The translations under genes were made by a program, and so were the position numbers. A model generated the notes under the pieces. The model saw only the letters and a list, made by a program, of their open reading frames with translations, ran no database searches and was not told the origin of the DNA. DNA of 64,000 bases from Kordia algicida OT-1 (GTDB lineage: Bacteria; Bacteroidota; Bacteroidia; Flavobacteriales; Flavobacteriaceae), in NCBI RefSeq assembly GCF_000154725.1, contig NZ_DS544873.1, forward strand, positions 1,503,432 to 1,567,431, read 5' to 3'. Positions 44,509 to 54,292 of the stretch are shown in pieces. The first letter of the stretch is position 1. Each line of letters begins with the position of its first letter.

Positions 44509-45780
44509 TCACGTTTTCTGCTTTTTCTTTTTTGCTGCTGGAAATAGAATATTGTTGAGAATCAATCGATATCCGGGCGAATTTGGATGCAGCTCTAATT
44601 CCGTTTTTGGATCTCCTACTCTATGTTGATAATCTTCAGGATCATGTCCGCCATAAAACGTAAAAAATCCTTTTCCTTTGATTCCGTGAATGTAACGTCC
44701 TTCGCCGTTGATTCTGTTTTCGCCTAAAATTAGCACGGATGGTTTTATCTGAGAACGATCAAAACTTGTCGTTTGTCCCATAAAACCTTTTACTAAAGCC
44801 GTATGATTTTGACATAACATCGTTGGAATCGGATCCCATTTTGCAGAGAAATCCATTAACGTGAAATAATCAGCTTCCTTGGCAATTCTTCGTTTTGCAG
44901 TCATATCAATCGAAGAAAACTCATATTTTGTTGGACTTCGCTCTAAAGTAAAGTCTGTAAACGCAAAGGTTTTGTTGAAGTCTATTTTATTTTGGTAATT
45001 TCTATCCGACACATCGCCATCAAACATCGGTTCGCAAATATCTACACCTTCCGCGGCAAGTGCAATATCAAAACTATCAGTTGCGCTACACATCGCAAAC
45101 ATAAATCCGCCACCAATGACATAATCTCGAATTTTCAAAGCAACATCACGCTTTTCTTCCGAAACTTTACTATATCCAAGCTTTTTTGCCAACGCTTCTG
45201 CATCTTTTTTCTCACGAATATACCAAGGCGCCGAACGATAAATTCCGTAAAATTTTCCGTATTGTCCCGTAAAATCTTCATGGTGCAAGTGCAACCAATC
45301 GTATTTTATCAAATCGTCTGCCAACACTTCTTCATCGTACACTACGTCATAAGGGATTTCCGCATAGGTCAACACCATCGTCACTGCATCGTCCCAAGGC
45401 ACATTTCCTTTTGGAGAATATACGGCGACTTTAGGCGCTTTTTCCAGAATAACCGCTTCCTGATTTTTACTCGGACTTGCTATTTCTTCTAAAATTGTCG
45501 CTGTTTTAGCATCTGACAAAATTTCATACGAAACACCGCGGATTTTACATTCCTTTTCTACAGCATCAATTGCTGGCAATAAAAATGATCCGCCACGGTA
45601 ATTGAGCAACCATTTGACTTTGACCTTTTTTTCCAACGACCAATACGTAATTCCGTAGGCTTTTAAGTGATCTTTTTGAGAATCTGAATCCATCGGAATC
45701 AGAATGTATGAAGCGTAACTACTCACTGAAAACAGCAAAAGCACGATGAATGTGATAAAATTTTTGATTTTCAACTGCAT
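44509..45780 (-). CDS. Secreted protein of the family often labelled 'asparagine synthetase B'
   Basis: 423 residues with a Sec signal peptide (FIVLLLFSVSSYAS, about 1-24). Contains KVAVYSPKGNVPWDDAVTMV, YDWLHLHHEDFTGQYGKFYG, GGGFMFAMCSATDSFDIALA and GFFTFYGGHDPEDYQHRVGD. The pattern (Rossmann-like strand, GGxxFAMC, GGHDP) recalls a class-I glutamine-amidotransferase-like fold with a nucleophile Cys in FAMCSATD. From memory, databases call such Bacteroidota proteins asparagine synthetase B, but no AsnB glutaminase or synthetase domain is visible and it is exported. Function is unknown. Confidence 0.65.
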   Translation of the reverse strand: MQLKIKNFITFIVLLLFSVSSYASYILIPMDSDSQKDHLKAYGITYWSLEKKVKVKWLLNYRGGSFLLPAIDAVEKECKIRGVSYEILSDAKTATILEEIASPSKNQEAVILEKAPKVAVYSPKGNVPWDDAVTMVLTYAEIPYDVVYDEEVLADDLIKYDWLHLHHEDFTGQYGKFYGIYRSAPWYIREKKDAEALAKKLGYSKVSEEKRDVALKIRDYVIGGGFMFAMCSATDSFDIALAAEGVDICEPMFDGDVSDRNYQNKIDFNKTFAFTDFTLERSPTKYEFSSIDMTAKRRIAKEADYFTLMDFSAKWDPIPTMLCQNHTALVKGFMGQTTSFDRSQIKPSVLILGENRINGEGRYIHGIKGKGFFTFYGGHDPEDYQHRVGDPKTELELHPNSPGYRLILNNILFPAAKKKKQKT

Positions 45781-45896
45781 AATTTTTTGTACTACGGAAA
45801 GATACGCAAAAATTATACCTCAGTAAAAAAATTATCGTTTCTATAACAGATAATCGGATTTTAGAATCATTTTTCAAATAGTATTCACTTGTGAAG

Positions 45897-47042
45897 TTAT
45901 TTTAACTGTTTTACTCCAGAAGTCAAAAACGGCATGATTGGCAAGCAACGCATCACTTTTATATCTTCCCAAACCGAACTTTCATTACCTAAGAACGCTA
46001 AAATCGTTTCTATTTCACGATTTTTAAAGATGGTTGCAAAGATTTCTTTTCCTTCTAATTTTTCAGATAGAATGACTTCTAACAGTGTTCTGTCATACCA
46101 TTGAAACATCTTGTCACGAAATGTTAATTGTGGATTTGGATGCTTTCCTTTTTTTAACAGATGGATGATGTTTTCCGTGTGCTTTTGAACGAATTGAAAT
46201 GTGTAACCACTACTCGCTTTCGTAAATCCGCCCGCAGTGCCAAGATTGATAATGCATTTTTCATTAGGAACGTTTCTAGAGAATTTTGCCAAAGACATTG
46301 GAATGATACCGAATTCCGTATGTATAATTTCGTAATCATCAATTTGTAAATCATCTTTGATATATGCTTTAAGCGCCGCTTTGTATTGTTCCTTTTTTAA
46401 TACTTTTTCTGTAAATAATGTATATTCTACCAACGCTTCCGTTTCACTCGTTGGCAAAACGTACATAAATGTGGCACCGTGTTCTTGTGATAGTGTAAAA
46501 TCCATCAATCGACCAACATTCGGTTCAAAAACTGGCTTTTTTGATTTGATGACCCAACCTTCAAAGTGTTGTAATAATGAATTTTTAGTGTCCATTTTTG
46601 GGTAAAACAAACTTGTAGAATTGAATACATATGTTGCTTTGTACGTTGCATTTTCAGTGGAAACTTCCGCAAAATCATCCACAGAAGTGATTGCAATAAT
46701 ATTTTCTGAAATGAACGTTACATTGTCAAATTGTTTCGCAAAACCGATCACATGATTGTAAAAGTCAATTCCTAGAATCATTTTGTAACGATACTCCTTC
46801 ATGTGAAATTTACGCTGAAAATCGTCTGATAGAAACTCCAACGTTTCCCATTGATGTGTGACAACTTCTTCAAACAAACCACGTCCTTTTTCCCAAAAAC
46901 ACCACGTACGATCGTTTTTATTTTTTTGCGCTTTGTCTATGACTAATATTTGCTTTTTGCATAATTGCGAATCTTTTAAAATTCGGTAAAGCAAGCTCAA
47001 TCCTGCGCAACCTGATCCAGCAATAATGTAGTCATATTTCAT
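45897..47042 (-). CDS. crtY: Lycopene beta-cyclase, CrtY type
   Basis: 381 residues. N-terminal FAD-binding DYIIAGSGCAGLSLLYRI, followed by DRTWCFWEKG and IPMSLAKFSRNVPNEKCIIN, then NLGTAGGFTKASSGYTF, all typical of bacterial CrtY/CrtL. It closes the two beta rings on lycopene to give beta-carotene, the precursor of zeaxanthin-type pigments of marine flavobacteria. The other crt genes are not in the window. The downstream spacer (47043-47171) has a dispersed repeat. Confidence 0.93.
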   Translation of the reverse strand: MKYDYIIAGSGCAGLSLLYRILKDSQLCKKQILVIDKAQKNKNDRTWCFWEKGRGLFEEVVTHQWETLEFLSDDFQRKFHMKEYRYKMILGIDFYNHVIGFAKQFDNVTFISENIIAITSVDDFAEVSTENATYKATYVFNSTSLFYPKMDTKNSLLQHFEGWVIKSKKPVFEPNVGRLMDFTLSQEHGATFMYVLPTSETEALVEYTLFTEKVLKKEQYKAALKAYIKDDLQIDDYEIIHTEFGIIPMSLAKFSRNVPNEKCIINLGTAGGFTKASSGYTFQFVQKHTENIIHLLKKGKHPNPQLTFRDKMFQWYDRTLLEVILSEKLEGKEIFATIFKNREIETILAFLGNESSVWEDIKVMRCLPIMPFLTSGVKQLK

Positions 47043-47112
47043 GGAGTATATTTAGTTTTTGTCACTTCGATCATTATCATAGACACCAAGAAGTATTTGA
47101 TACGTAACATTC

Positions 47113-47143
47113 ATAGGAATCTCGACTGCGCTCGATTTGACAT
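47113..47143 (+). repeat. Dispersed repeat TCTCGACTGCGCTCGA-TTTGACA
   Basis: Near-identical core at 56229-56251 (TCTCGACTGCGCTCGAACTGACA). Lies in the spacer between crtY and dnaB. Confidence 0.65.
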
Positions 47144-47171
47144 GTATTTTACAAAAATACGGAATTCTACT

Positions 47172-48722
47172 CTAGAACGGAACTTCGTTGTCGTCTGGAT
47201 TAAAATCATCATTCATGGAACTTCCAAAAGCTTCGTCGGCACTTGGCAAGTTTTCTGTTTTGAACGTGTCATCGTTTGCGGCGTCGTTCATTTTTGAATG
47301 GAATTCAAATGGCGAATCAAAGGTTTCTAGGTTGTCAAACTTACCTAAATGTCCTAAGAATTTGAGTCGAATGTTGTCCAAACCACCATTTCTGTGTTTT
47401 GCAACAATGAATTCGGCTTGTCCATCTGTTGGCGAGCGTTCTTCATCATCCCATTCTTCAATTTTATAGTATTCAGGACGATAGATGAATGATACAATAT
47501 CTGCATCCTGCTCAATCGCTCCCGATTCACGTAAATCTGAAAGTAATGGACGTTTGCTTCCTCCACGCGTTTCTACCGCACGTGATAACTGTGATAAGGC
47601 AATTACAGGAACGTTTAATTCTTTTGCCAAAGCTTTTAAGTTACGCGAAATGGTCGAAATTTCCTGTTCACGGTTTCCTCCTTTTTGACTTCCTCCTGCG
47701 GTCATTAACTGCAAGTAGTCAATCATAATCATTTTGATGCCGTGTTGCGATGCCAAACGTCTTGCTTTTGCACGTAAATCAAAGATGGATAAGGAAGGTG
47801 TATCATCAATGAATAAAGGTGCTTTTTCGAGTCCTTTTACTTTTACATTGAGTTGTTCCCATTCGTGTTTTGCTAGTTTTCCCGTACGTAATTTTTCGGA
47901 AGACAATCCTGTTTCTGAAGAAATTAAACGTGTGATTAACTGTACGGAAGCCATCTCTAACGAGAAGAAAGCTACCGGAATATTTTGGTCTACAGCTATG
48001 TTTCGAGCCATTGATAAGGTTAAGGCTGTTTTTCCCATACCAGGACGCGCCGCTACAATAATTAAGTCACTTGGTTGCCATCCAGAAGTTAGTTTGTCTA
48101 GCTGTGTAAATCCTGTTGGAATTCCACTTAAACCTTCTTTGTTTGAGATTTCTTCAATTTTCTTTTTGGCTTGAATTACCAAACTTTGCGCCGTTTCTGA
48201 CGATTTTTTAATGTTTCCCTGTGTTACTTCGTATAATCGTGATTCTGCTTTGTCTAATAATGAAAATACGTCGGTTGTTTCGTCATATGCATCTTCAATG
48301 ATTTCGTTTGAGATTTTAATCAAACTACGTTGAATGAATTTCTGCAAGATGATACGTGCATGAAATTCGATATGTGCAGACGAAGATACTTTCTGCGTAA
48401 GTGAGATAAGATAAAAATCGCCACCCACAATTTCGAGGTTTGCATTTTTACGCAATTGCGACGAAACCGTTAATAAGTCAATTGGTTCAGAGTTCTCAAA
48501 GAGTTGAAAGATTGCCTCATACACAAGCTTGTTGGCTTCTTTATAGAATGCTTCTGGACTTAAGATATCAATGACCTCATCGACACCTTTTTTGTCAATC
48601 ATCATTGCGCCAAGTACAACTTCTTCTAAATCGACAGCTTGCGGTGGTAATTTACCTTTTTCAAGACTTATTAGATTACTTTTATCAGTTTTATATGTTT
48701 GCTTAGGGTTTACATTTTCCAT
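47172..48722 (-). CDS. dnaB: Replicative DNA helicase DnaB
   Basis: 516 residues. N-terminal PPQAVDLEEVVLGAMMID, RecA-type core with AARPGMGKTALTLSMARN (Walker A), FFSLEMASVQLITRLISSE, IDYLQLMTAGG (Walker B) and LRESGAIEQDADIVSFIYRP. Full length without an intein. Unwinds DNA 5'-3' at the replication fork. Monocistronic. Confidence 0.98.
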   Translation of the reverse strand: MENVNPKQTYKTDKSNLISLEKGKLPPQAVDLEEVVLGAMMIDKKGVDEVIDILSPEAFYKEANKLVYEAIFQLFENSEPIDLLTVSSQLRKNANLEIVGGDFYLISLTQKVSSSAHIEFHARIILQKFIQRSLIKISNEIIEDAYDETTDVFSLLDKAESRLYEVTQGNIKKSSETAQSLVIQAKKKIEEISNKEGLSGIPTGFTQLDKLTSGWQPSDLIIVAARPGMGKTALTLSMARNIAVDQNIPVAFFSLEMASVQLITRLISSETGLSSEKLRTGKLAKHEWEQLNVKVKGLEKAPLFIDDTPSLSIFDLRAKARRLASQHGIKMIMIDYLQLMTAGGSQKGGNREQEISTISRNLKALAKELNVPVIALSQLSRAVETRGGSKRPLLSDLRESGAIEQDADIVSFIYRPEYYKIEEWDDEERSPTDGQAEFIVAKHRNGGLDNIRLKFLGHLGKFDNLETFDSPFEFHSKMNDAANDDTFKTENLPSADEAFGSSMNDDFNPDDNEVPF

Positions 48723-48827
48723 GACTGCGAAAGTAAAAAATACTTTTACTTTGAGGTTTTTATTTTAAACTAGAATCTCAACAAAATTATTGTTGATAAG
48801 TTCTTTTTTTTGTTGATAAGCGGAAAA

Positions 48828-48855
48828 AAAATCCGAAGTCTTCACTTCGGATTTT
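48828..48855 (-). terminator. Terminator of accA
   Basis: AAAATCCGAAGT, loop CTTC, ACTTCGGATTTT; on the minus strand followed by a T-run. Lies 25 bp after the accA stop. Confidence 0.88.
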
Positions 48856-48879
48856 ACAATGTTCCTATGTAGTATAGGG

Positions 48880-49833
48880 TTATCCTTTAAATTCTCCCAT
48901 TTTAGAATATTTGTCCATGCGAGAACTGACTAAATCTTCTTGTGATAAGTTTTTTAATTTGTCATAGTTTGCAACAATGGCATCACGAACGGCAATAAAT
49001 GTTCCTTCGCGATCTGTGTGTGCTCCACCAAGAGGTTCTTTGATAATTTCGTCAATTACTTTAATTTTCATTGCATCGGTAGCGGTTAACTTTAAAGCTT
49101 CTGCTGCTTTTTCTTTATGTTCCCAACTACGCCATAAGATTGACGAACAGTTTTCTGGAGATATTACTGAATACCACGAGTTTTCTAACATGAGTACGCT
49201 GTCTCCAACACCGATTCCTAAGGCTCCACCAGAAGCACCTTCACCAATTATTACGGTGATGATTGGCACTTTTAAGCGTGTCATTTCTAGGATATTTCTC
49301 GCAATTGCTTCTCCTTGTCCGCGTTCTTCAGCTTCCAATCCTGGATAAGCTCCTGGAGTATCAATTAAGGTTACGACAGGAATTCCGAATTTTTCAGCGG
49401 ATTTCATTAATCGCAATGCTTTTCTGTATCCTTCTGGATTTGCCATTCCGAAGTTTCGGTATTGACGTGTTTTTGTGTTGTATCCTTTTTGCTGACCGAT
49501 AAACATGTATGACTGATCGCCAATTTTACCAAGTCCACCAATCATCGCTTTATCGTCTTTTACATTACGATCACCGTGTAATTCTAGGAAAGAATCGCCA
49601 CAAAGTGCTTCGATATAATCTAGCGTATATGGTCTGTTTGGATGACGTGATAGTTGTACACGTTGCCAAGCCGATAGGTTTTTGTAGATATCTTTTTTGG
49701 TATCTTCTAACTTCTTTTCTATTTGTTGACAAGTTTCAGTAACATCGATATCACTTTCATGCCCGATCGCTACACACTTTGTCAGTTGCTCTTCTAATTC
49801 TTTTATAGGTAGCTCAAAATCTAAATATTCCAT
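48880..49833 (-). CDS. accA: Acetyl-CoA carboxylase carboxyltransferase subunit alpha
   Basis: 317 residues, usual length. [60 protein letters not shown] and [20 protein letters not shown] are hallmark blocks. Transfers carboxyl from biotin to acetyl-CoA together with AccD, the first step of fatty-acid synthesis. accD is not adjacent. Confidence 0.98.
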   Translation of the reverse strand: MEYLDFELPIKELEEQLTKCVAIGHESDIDVTETCQQIEKKLEDTKKDIYKNLSAWQRVQLSRHPNRPYTLDYIEALCGDSFLELHGDRNVKDDKAMIGGLGKIGDQSYMFIGQQKGYNTKTRQYRNFGMANPEGYRKALRLMKSAEKFGIPVVTLIDTPGAYPGLEAEERGQGEAIARNILEMTRLKVPIITVIIGEGASGGALGIGVGDSVLMLENSWYSVISPENCSSILWRSWEHKEKAAEALKLTATDAMKIKVIDEIIKEPLGGAHTDREGTFIAVRDAIVANYDKLKNLSQEDLVSSRMDKYSKMGEFKG

Positions 49834-49866
49834 GCTTTTGAGGTTGTGTTTAGTTGTTTCACTTTA

Positions 49867-49898
49867 CAAATATAAAATTTTAATTTAGGATATTTCAA
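49867..49898 (-). promoter_or_regulatory. accA: Promoter of accA
   Basis: Minus-strand TTG (49898-49896), 21-bp spacer, TATATTTG (49874-49867), about 33 bp before the start codon. It partly overlaps the end of the upstream transporter gene. Confidence 0.55.
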
Positions 49899-50796
49899 TA
49901 CCTTCTTGTGATTTTCTTTTTCTGCTGTTTTTTAGGATTCCATTTGCGAGTACCGTAGCAATTACGAGCAAGCTTCCTGAGTAAAATCCTGTGCTCATTT
50001 TTTCGTCTATCGGAAATAGTAATAAGGCTAAAATAATTCCGTAAATAATTTCTAAATTATAGGTCAATACGACTGTATACGGACTTATGTATCTCATTAT
50101 GTGTGTAGATGCAATAAAAGCATAGGCTGTACAAACCGATGCGAGTATGAAAATGTATATCCAATCGTTTAGACTTAACAGGAAGAAATCTTCTTTTAGG
50201 AAACCATCTGCGGCAAACGCTAAATAGACAGATATGAATAAAACTCCACAAATAAATTCGTAAAACGAAATGGTAGATGCGTCGTGTTTTTCAACAAATT
50301 TTCCGTTTAATACTGCAAATAATGATGATAGAAACGCCGAAGAAACACCTAAAATGATCCCGTAGATGTATTTGAATTCTGTTTTGATAATGATTGAAAC
50401 GCCAATAATAACAATGATTCCGAAGATAATTTCGTACCAAATTATTTTTCGCTTGTAAACTATAGGCTCTATGAAGGAAGCAAAAAACGCACCTGTAGAA
50501 AACATAACCAAAGTGATGGAAACGTTAGAAACATCAATTGCTCCAAAAAAAGTAATCCAATGCAATGCTACTACTATTCCCGCTACTGCAAATTTGAAAA
50601 ATGTTTGCAGGCTTATTTTGAGTTTGATTTTGGATATTTTGATAAATGCAAACATGAGTATTCCTGCAAGTAACATGCGAAACCAAACTAACGGAATTGC
50701 TTTGATACTGATAAGTTTGCCCAATATTGCCGTAAAACCAGCAATAAAGACCAATATGTGTAGATGCAAATAGTTTTTGAGTTTATCGCCTAGCAT
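49885..50796 (-). CDS. EamA/DMT-superfamily transporter
   Basis: 303 residues with ten hydrophobic helices in two EamA halves, for example HLHILVFIAGFTAILGKLIS, HWITFFGAIDVSNVSITLVM and IYIFILASVCTAYAFIASTH. Predicted inner-membrane drug/metabolite exporter; substrate unknown. Its start overlaps the upstream permease gene by 14 bp, so the two are translated together. Confidence 0.9.
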   Translation of the reverse strand: MLGDKLKNYLHLHILVFIAGFTAILGKLISIKAIPLVWFRMLLAGILMFAFIKISKIKLKISLQTFFKFAVAGIVVALHWITFFGAIDVSNVSITLVMFSTGAFFASFIEPIVYKRKIIWYEIIFGIIVIIGVSIIIKTEFKYIYGIILGVSSAFLSSLFAVLNGKFVEKHDASTISFYEFICGVLFISVYLAFAADGFLKEDFFLLSLNDWIYIFILASVCTAYAFIASTHIMRYISPYTVVLTYNLEIIYGIILALLLFPIDEKMSTGFYSGSLLVIATVLANGILKNSRKRKSQEGIEIS

Positions 50797-51862
50797 TGTA
50801 GAGTAAATATAAGGCTAATACTCCAAAGACAAGATTAGGTACCCAAACCGCTAACATAGGAGAGAAACCAGATTTTTCTGCCATGGTGCCGAATATTTTA
50901 TCAAAAAAGATGTAAATAAAAGCAATGGCAATACCAAAAGCGAGATTGAATCCCATTCCGCCTCTACGCTTCATAGAAGATACTGCAACTGCAATAATCG
51001 TAAGGATAAAAGCCGTAATTGGCAAACTCCAACGTTTGTATTTTACTAATAAATGCTTGTTAACATTTGGCGAACCTGATTGTTTTTCTTTGGCTATAAA
51101 TTTGTCTAATTCCTGATAGTTTAACGTTTCTGCCATGTAGGTTACTGGCGTTAAATCGTCTACTTCAAACGGAAATATGGTGTCAAATTTTCGTTGGTTG
51201 ACAAGACTATCATTCATAGCACCAACAATACGTTTTTTAAAACCTCGCAAGGTGTATGTACTATCGTCTTCATTATATTTTATACTACGAGCTTGTATTT
51301 TGTATTCCAATACATTGTCTTCAAAATGCTCTAGCGTAAAGTTGTCTCCACGTTTGCTATCAAAACTGAAACTTTTTAGATAAATAAAATCGTTTTCTGT
51401 GACTTGCTTGTAGATTTCTAAATTGTCACGTACTTTTTTTCGTCCTTTTTTGATGTATTCGAATCGGAATTCGTTAAAACCTTTGCTAGCGTTTGGAACG
51501 ATATACATTCCCATGACAAAAGCTACAATTGCTACAATGGATGCAGCTACTAAAAATGGTCGTAAGAAACGTAAATACGAAACTCCCGAACTTAAGATCG
51601 CGATAATTTCGGTGTCGTTGGCAAGCTTAGACGTAAACCAAATTACCGAAAGAAATAAGAATATGGGAAATAAGAGATTGGCAAAGTAAATGACAAAGTT
51701 TACATAATAGAGAACGATTTCGTCTGTTGGCGCTTTTGATGCCAACATTTTATCAATATTTTCAGAAATATCTACCATAATCCCAATTGGGACAAATAGT
51801 AATAACATTACAGAGAACGTTAAGAGATATTTTTTAATGATATACCAATCTAGTATTTTCAT
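50783..51862 (-). CDS. LptF/LptG-family permease (LPS export)
   Basis: 359 residues. N-terminal membrane helices (MKILDWYIIKKYLLTFSVML) with the typical DISENIDKML, a periplasmic beta-jellyroll middle (about 115-260) and three C-terminal helices (SLPITAFILTIIAVAVSSMK, FNLAFGIAIAFIYIFFDKIF). These permeases pull lipopolysaccharide from the inner membrane with LptB2. Order and length fit LptG slightly better than LptF, but reading alone cannot decide. 21 bp after tgt. Confidence 0.88.
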   Translation of the reverse strand: MKILDWYIIKKYLLTFSVMLLLFVPIGIMVDISENIDKMLASKAPTDEIVLYYVNFVIYFANLLFPIFLFLSVIWFTSKLANDTEIIAILSSGVSYLRFLRPFLVAASIVAIVAFVMGMYIVPNASKGFNEFRFEYIKKGRKKVRDNLEIYKQVTENDFIYLKSFSFDSKRGDNFTLEHFEDNVLEYKIQARSIKYNEDDSTYTLRGFKKRIVGAMNDSLVNQRKFDTIFPFEVDDLTPVTYMAETLNYQELDKFIAKEKQSGSPNVNKHLLVKYKRWSLPITAFILTIIAVAVSSMKRRGGMGFNLAFGIAIAFIYIFFDKIFGTMAEKSGFSPMLAVWVPNLVFGVLALYLLYNARR

Positions 51863-51883
51863 TTGCTCACTTTGTATTGTTTG

Positions 51884-53014
51884 TTACAGACGTTTATCCA
51901 TTTGTTTGACCATTTTATTTTTCCAAGCGTCAAAATCTCCTGCTAATATATGTTTTCTTGCTTCCCTAACCAACCAAAGGTAAAATCCTAGATTGTGAAT
52001 GGTTGCAATTTGTTTTCCAAGTAACTCATTTACTGTAAATAAGTGACGTACATATGCTTTTGAATATTCCAAATCGACATAAGTAATGCCCATTTCATCA
52101 ATTGGAGAAAAATCGTCTGCCCATTTTTTATTTTTGATGTTGATGGTTCCGTGTGCCGTAAATAACATTCCGTTTCTGGCATTACGTGTTGGCATGACAC
52201 AGTCAAACATATCGACGCCTAAAGCGATGTTTTCTAAAATATTGATAGGTGTTCCAACGCCCATTAAATAACGTGGTTTGTCTTCTGGAAGAATGGAACA
52301 TACAACATCTGTCATTGCATACATTTCTTCGGCTGGTTCTCCTACAGATAATCCGCCAATGGCATTTCCTTCCGCTTCACGAGAAGCAATGAATTCTGCT
52401 GATTGTTTACGTAAGTCTTTGTACGTACTTCCTTGAACAATCGGAAAAAATGTTTGACTGTAATCGTATTTATAGGGTGTTTTTTCTAAATGTGCAATGC
52501 AACGATCTAGCCAACGATGTGTCATGTGCATCGAACGCTTTGCATAACGATAATCACACGGATATGGCGTACATTCGTCAAAAGCCATAATGATATCAGC
52601 TCCAATAGTACGTTGAATTTCCATGACATTTTCTGGTGTAAAGAAATGATACGAACCGTCAATATGTGATTTGAATTTTACACCTTCTTCCTTTATTTTT
52701 CTGTTGGCAGAAAGCGAATATACTTGATATCCGCCAGAATCTGTCAATATATTACGATCCCAATTGATGAATTTATGCAATCCGCCTGCTTTTTCTAAAA
52801 TTTCAGTTTGTGGACGTAAGTATAAATGATAGGTGTTTCCTAAAATAATATCTGGATTGATGTCTTCTTTTAGTTCACGTTGGTGCACACCTTTTACGGT
52901 TCCAATGGTTCCCACAGGCATAAAAATGGGTGTTTCAATCGTTCCGTGATCGGTAGTAAGCGTTGCCGCTCTTGCCTTGCTTAATGGGTCTTTTCCTTGT
53001 AATTCAAATTTCAT
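51884..53014 (-). CDS. tgt: tRNA-guanine transglycosylase (queuosine pathway)
   Basis: 376 residues. Catalytic and substrate blocks are intact: ILTDSGGYQVYSLSANRKIK, IIMAFDECTPYPCDY, FFPIVQGSTYKDLR, GGLSVGEPAEEM and DMFDCVMPTRNARNGMLFTA. It swaps guanine 34 for preQ1 in tRNA-Asp/Asn/His/Tyr. The C-terminal zinc motif of E. coli-type Tgt (CxCxxC before the AYLRHL block) is replaced by EMGITYVDLEYSKAYVRHLF without cysteines. From memory this is shared by other Bacteroidota Tgt proteins. First gene of the tgt-permease-transporter run. Confidence 0.95.
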   Translation of the reverse strand: MKFELQGKDPLSKARAATLTTDHGTIETPIFMPVGTIGTVKGVHQRELKEDINPDIILGNTYHLYLRPQTEILEKAGGLHKFINWDRNILTDSGGYQVYSLSANRKIKEEGVKFKSHIDGSYHFFTPENVMEIQRTIGADIIMAFDECTPYPCDYRYAKRSMHMTHRWLDRCIAHLEKTPYKYDYSQTFFPIVQGSTYKDLRKQSAEFIASREAEGNAIGGLSVGEPAEEMYAMTDVVCSILPEDKPRYLMGVGTPINILENIALGVDMFDCVMPTRNARNGMLFTAHGTINIKNKKWADDFSPIDEMGITYVDLEYSKAYVRHLFTVNELLGKQIATIHNLGFYLWLVREARKHILAGDFDAWKNKMVKQMDKRL

Positions 53015-53344
53015 TATCGAGTCGCTATTGCCTGTTTTTTGTTTGTATGTTTCCGAGAGACACTTCTGGCGAAAGCCGTAAAAGTATCATTTTTTATACA
53101 ACATACATTTGGCGTCATCAGTTGGCAAATATAGGTAAGATTCACTGATGATTTTACTAATAAAAAATTAAAATTTGGGAATTCACAGTTGATTCTTTTT
53201 TCTTATTCACTTTTTTTAGTTTCAACAAAGTCATTACCTATTCATTTTCAATTATTTACCTATCATCTTTCACTTTTAGGTTTATTCACAGCATTTCGTT
53301 AATAAAAGCCTACAAACTTGTTTTGTTAACGCCGTTTTATAACT
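53015..53344. other. Divergent spacer between tgt and transketolase
   Basis: No gene. It contains the transketolase promoter (53323-53352) on the plus strand and a TATATTTG-like -7 element for tgt on the minus strand at 53126-53133, without a clear -33 partner. Confidence 0.5.
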
Positions 53345-53352
53345 TACTTTTG
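53323..53352 (+). promoter_or_regulatory. Promoter of the split transketolase operon
   Basis: TTG (53323-53325), 19-bp spacer, TACTTTTG (53345-53352), about 31 bp before the ATG: the canonical flavobacterial layout. Confidence 0.75.
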
Positions 53353-53382
53353 GGACTTTAAAAAACTACTAATAAACACACA

Positions 53383-54228
53383 ATGTCTGATAACAAATCA
53401 TTAGAAAATTTAGTCACTCAAGTTCGTAGAGATATCTTGAGAATGGTACATAAAGTAAATTCTGGGCATCCAGGAGGTTCTTTAGGATGTGCTGAATTTT
53501 TAGTCACACTGTATAATGATATAATGAAACTGAATGACGGTTTCGCAATGGACGGAAAAGAAGAAGATGTTTTCTTTTTGTCAAATGGTCATATTTCCCC
53601 TGTAATTTATAGCGTTTTGGCACGTAGAGGTTATTTCCCTGTGGAAGAATTAAACACATTTCGTTTGCTAGATTCTCGTCTGCAAGGACATCCAACAACG
53701 CATGAAGGTTTGCCAGGAATTCGTATTGCTTCTGGTTCGCTTGGACAAGGAATGTCGGTCGCTATTGGAACAGCATTAACAAAGAAATTAAACGGAGACA
53801 ATCACTTGGTATATTCTTTACATGGTGATGGCGAATTGCAAGAAGGACAAATTTGGGAAGCTGCAATGTATGCTGCCGGAAATAAGGTTGATAATTATAT
53901 TGCTACGATTGATTATAACAAAAAGCAAATTGATGGCGCAACAGACGATGTGTTACCTTTAGGCTCACTTACTGCAAAATTTGAAGCCTTTGGTTGGGAT
54001 GTATTAGCCATTGAAAACGGAAACGATATTCAAGCGATTAAAGATGGATTAGCAGAAGCAAAATCAAGAACTGGAAAAGGAAAACCTGTTTGTGTGCTAT
54101 TACACACGGAAATGGGGAATGGTGTTGATTTTATGATGCATACACACGCTTGGCACGGAAAAGCACCAAACGACGAACAACTAGAAAGCGCCTTGGCGCA
54201 AAACCCTGAAACGTTAGGCGATTATTAA
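53383..54228 (+). CDS. Transketolase, N-terminal (TPP-binding) subunit
   Basis: 281 residues with the thiamine-diphosphate half: MVHKVNSGHPGGSLGCAEFL, ASGSLGQGMSVAIGTALTKK, and SLHGDGELQEGQIWEAAMYA (GDG...N-type TPP motif). The pyrimidine-binding half is the next gene. Together they interconvert pentose-phosphate sugars. 64-bp gap to the partner. Confidence 0.96.
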   Translation: MSDNKSLENLVTQVRRDILRMVHKVNSGHPGGSLGCAEFLVTLYNDIMKLNDGFAMDGKEEDVFFLSNGHISPVIYSVLARRGYFPVEELNTFRLLDSRLQGHPTTHEGLPGIRIASGSLGQGMSVAIGTALTKKLNGDNHLVYSLHGDGELQEGQIWEAAMYAAGNKVDNYIATIDYNKKQIDGATDDVLPLGSLTAKFEAFGWDVLAIENGNDIQAIKDGLAEAKSRTGKGKPVCVLLHTEMGNGVDFMMHTHAWHGKAPNDEQLESALAQNPETLGDY

Positions 54229-54292
54229 TTCCTAATGTTCTAAAAACTAAGTTTAACTACAAAAAGTTACCCGATTTCTCGGGCATTTAAAG

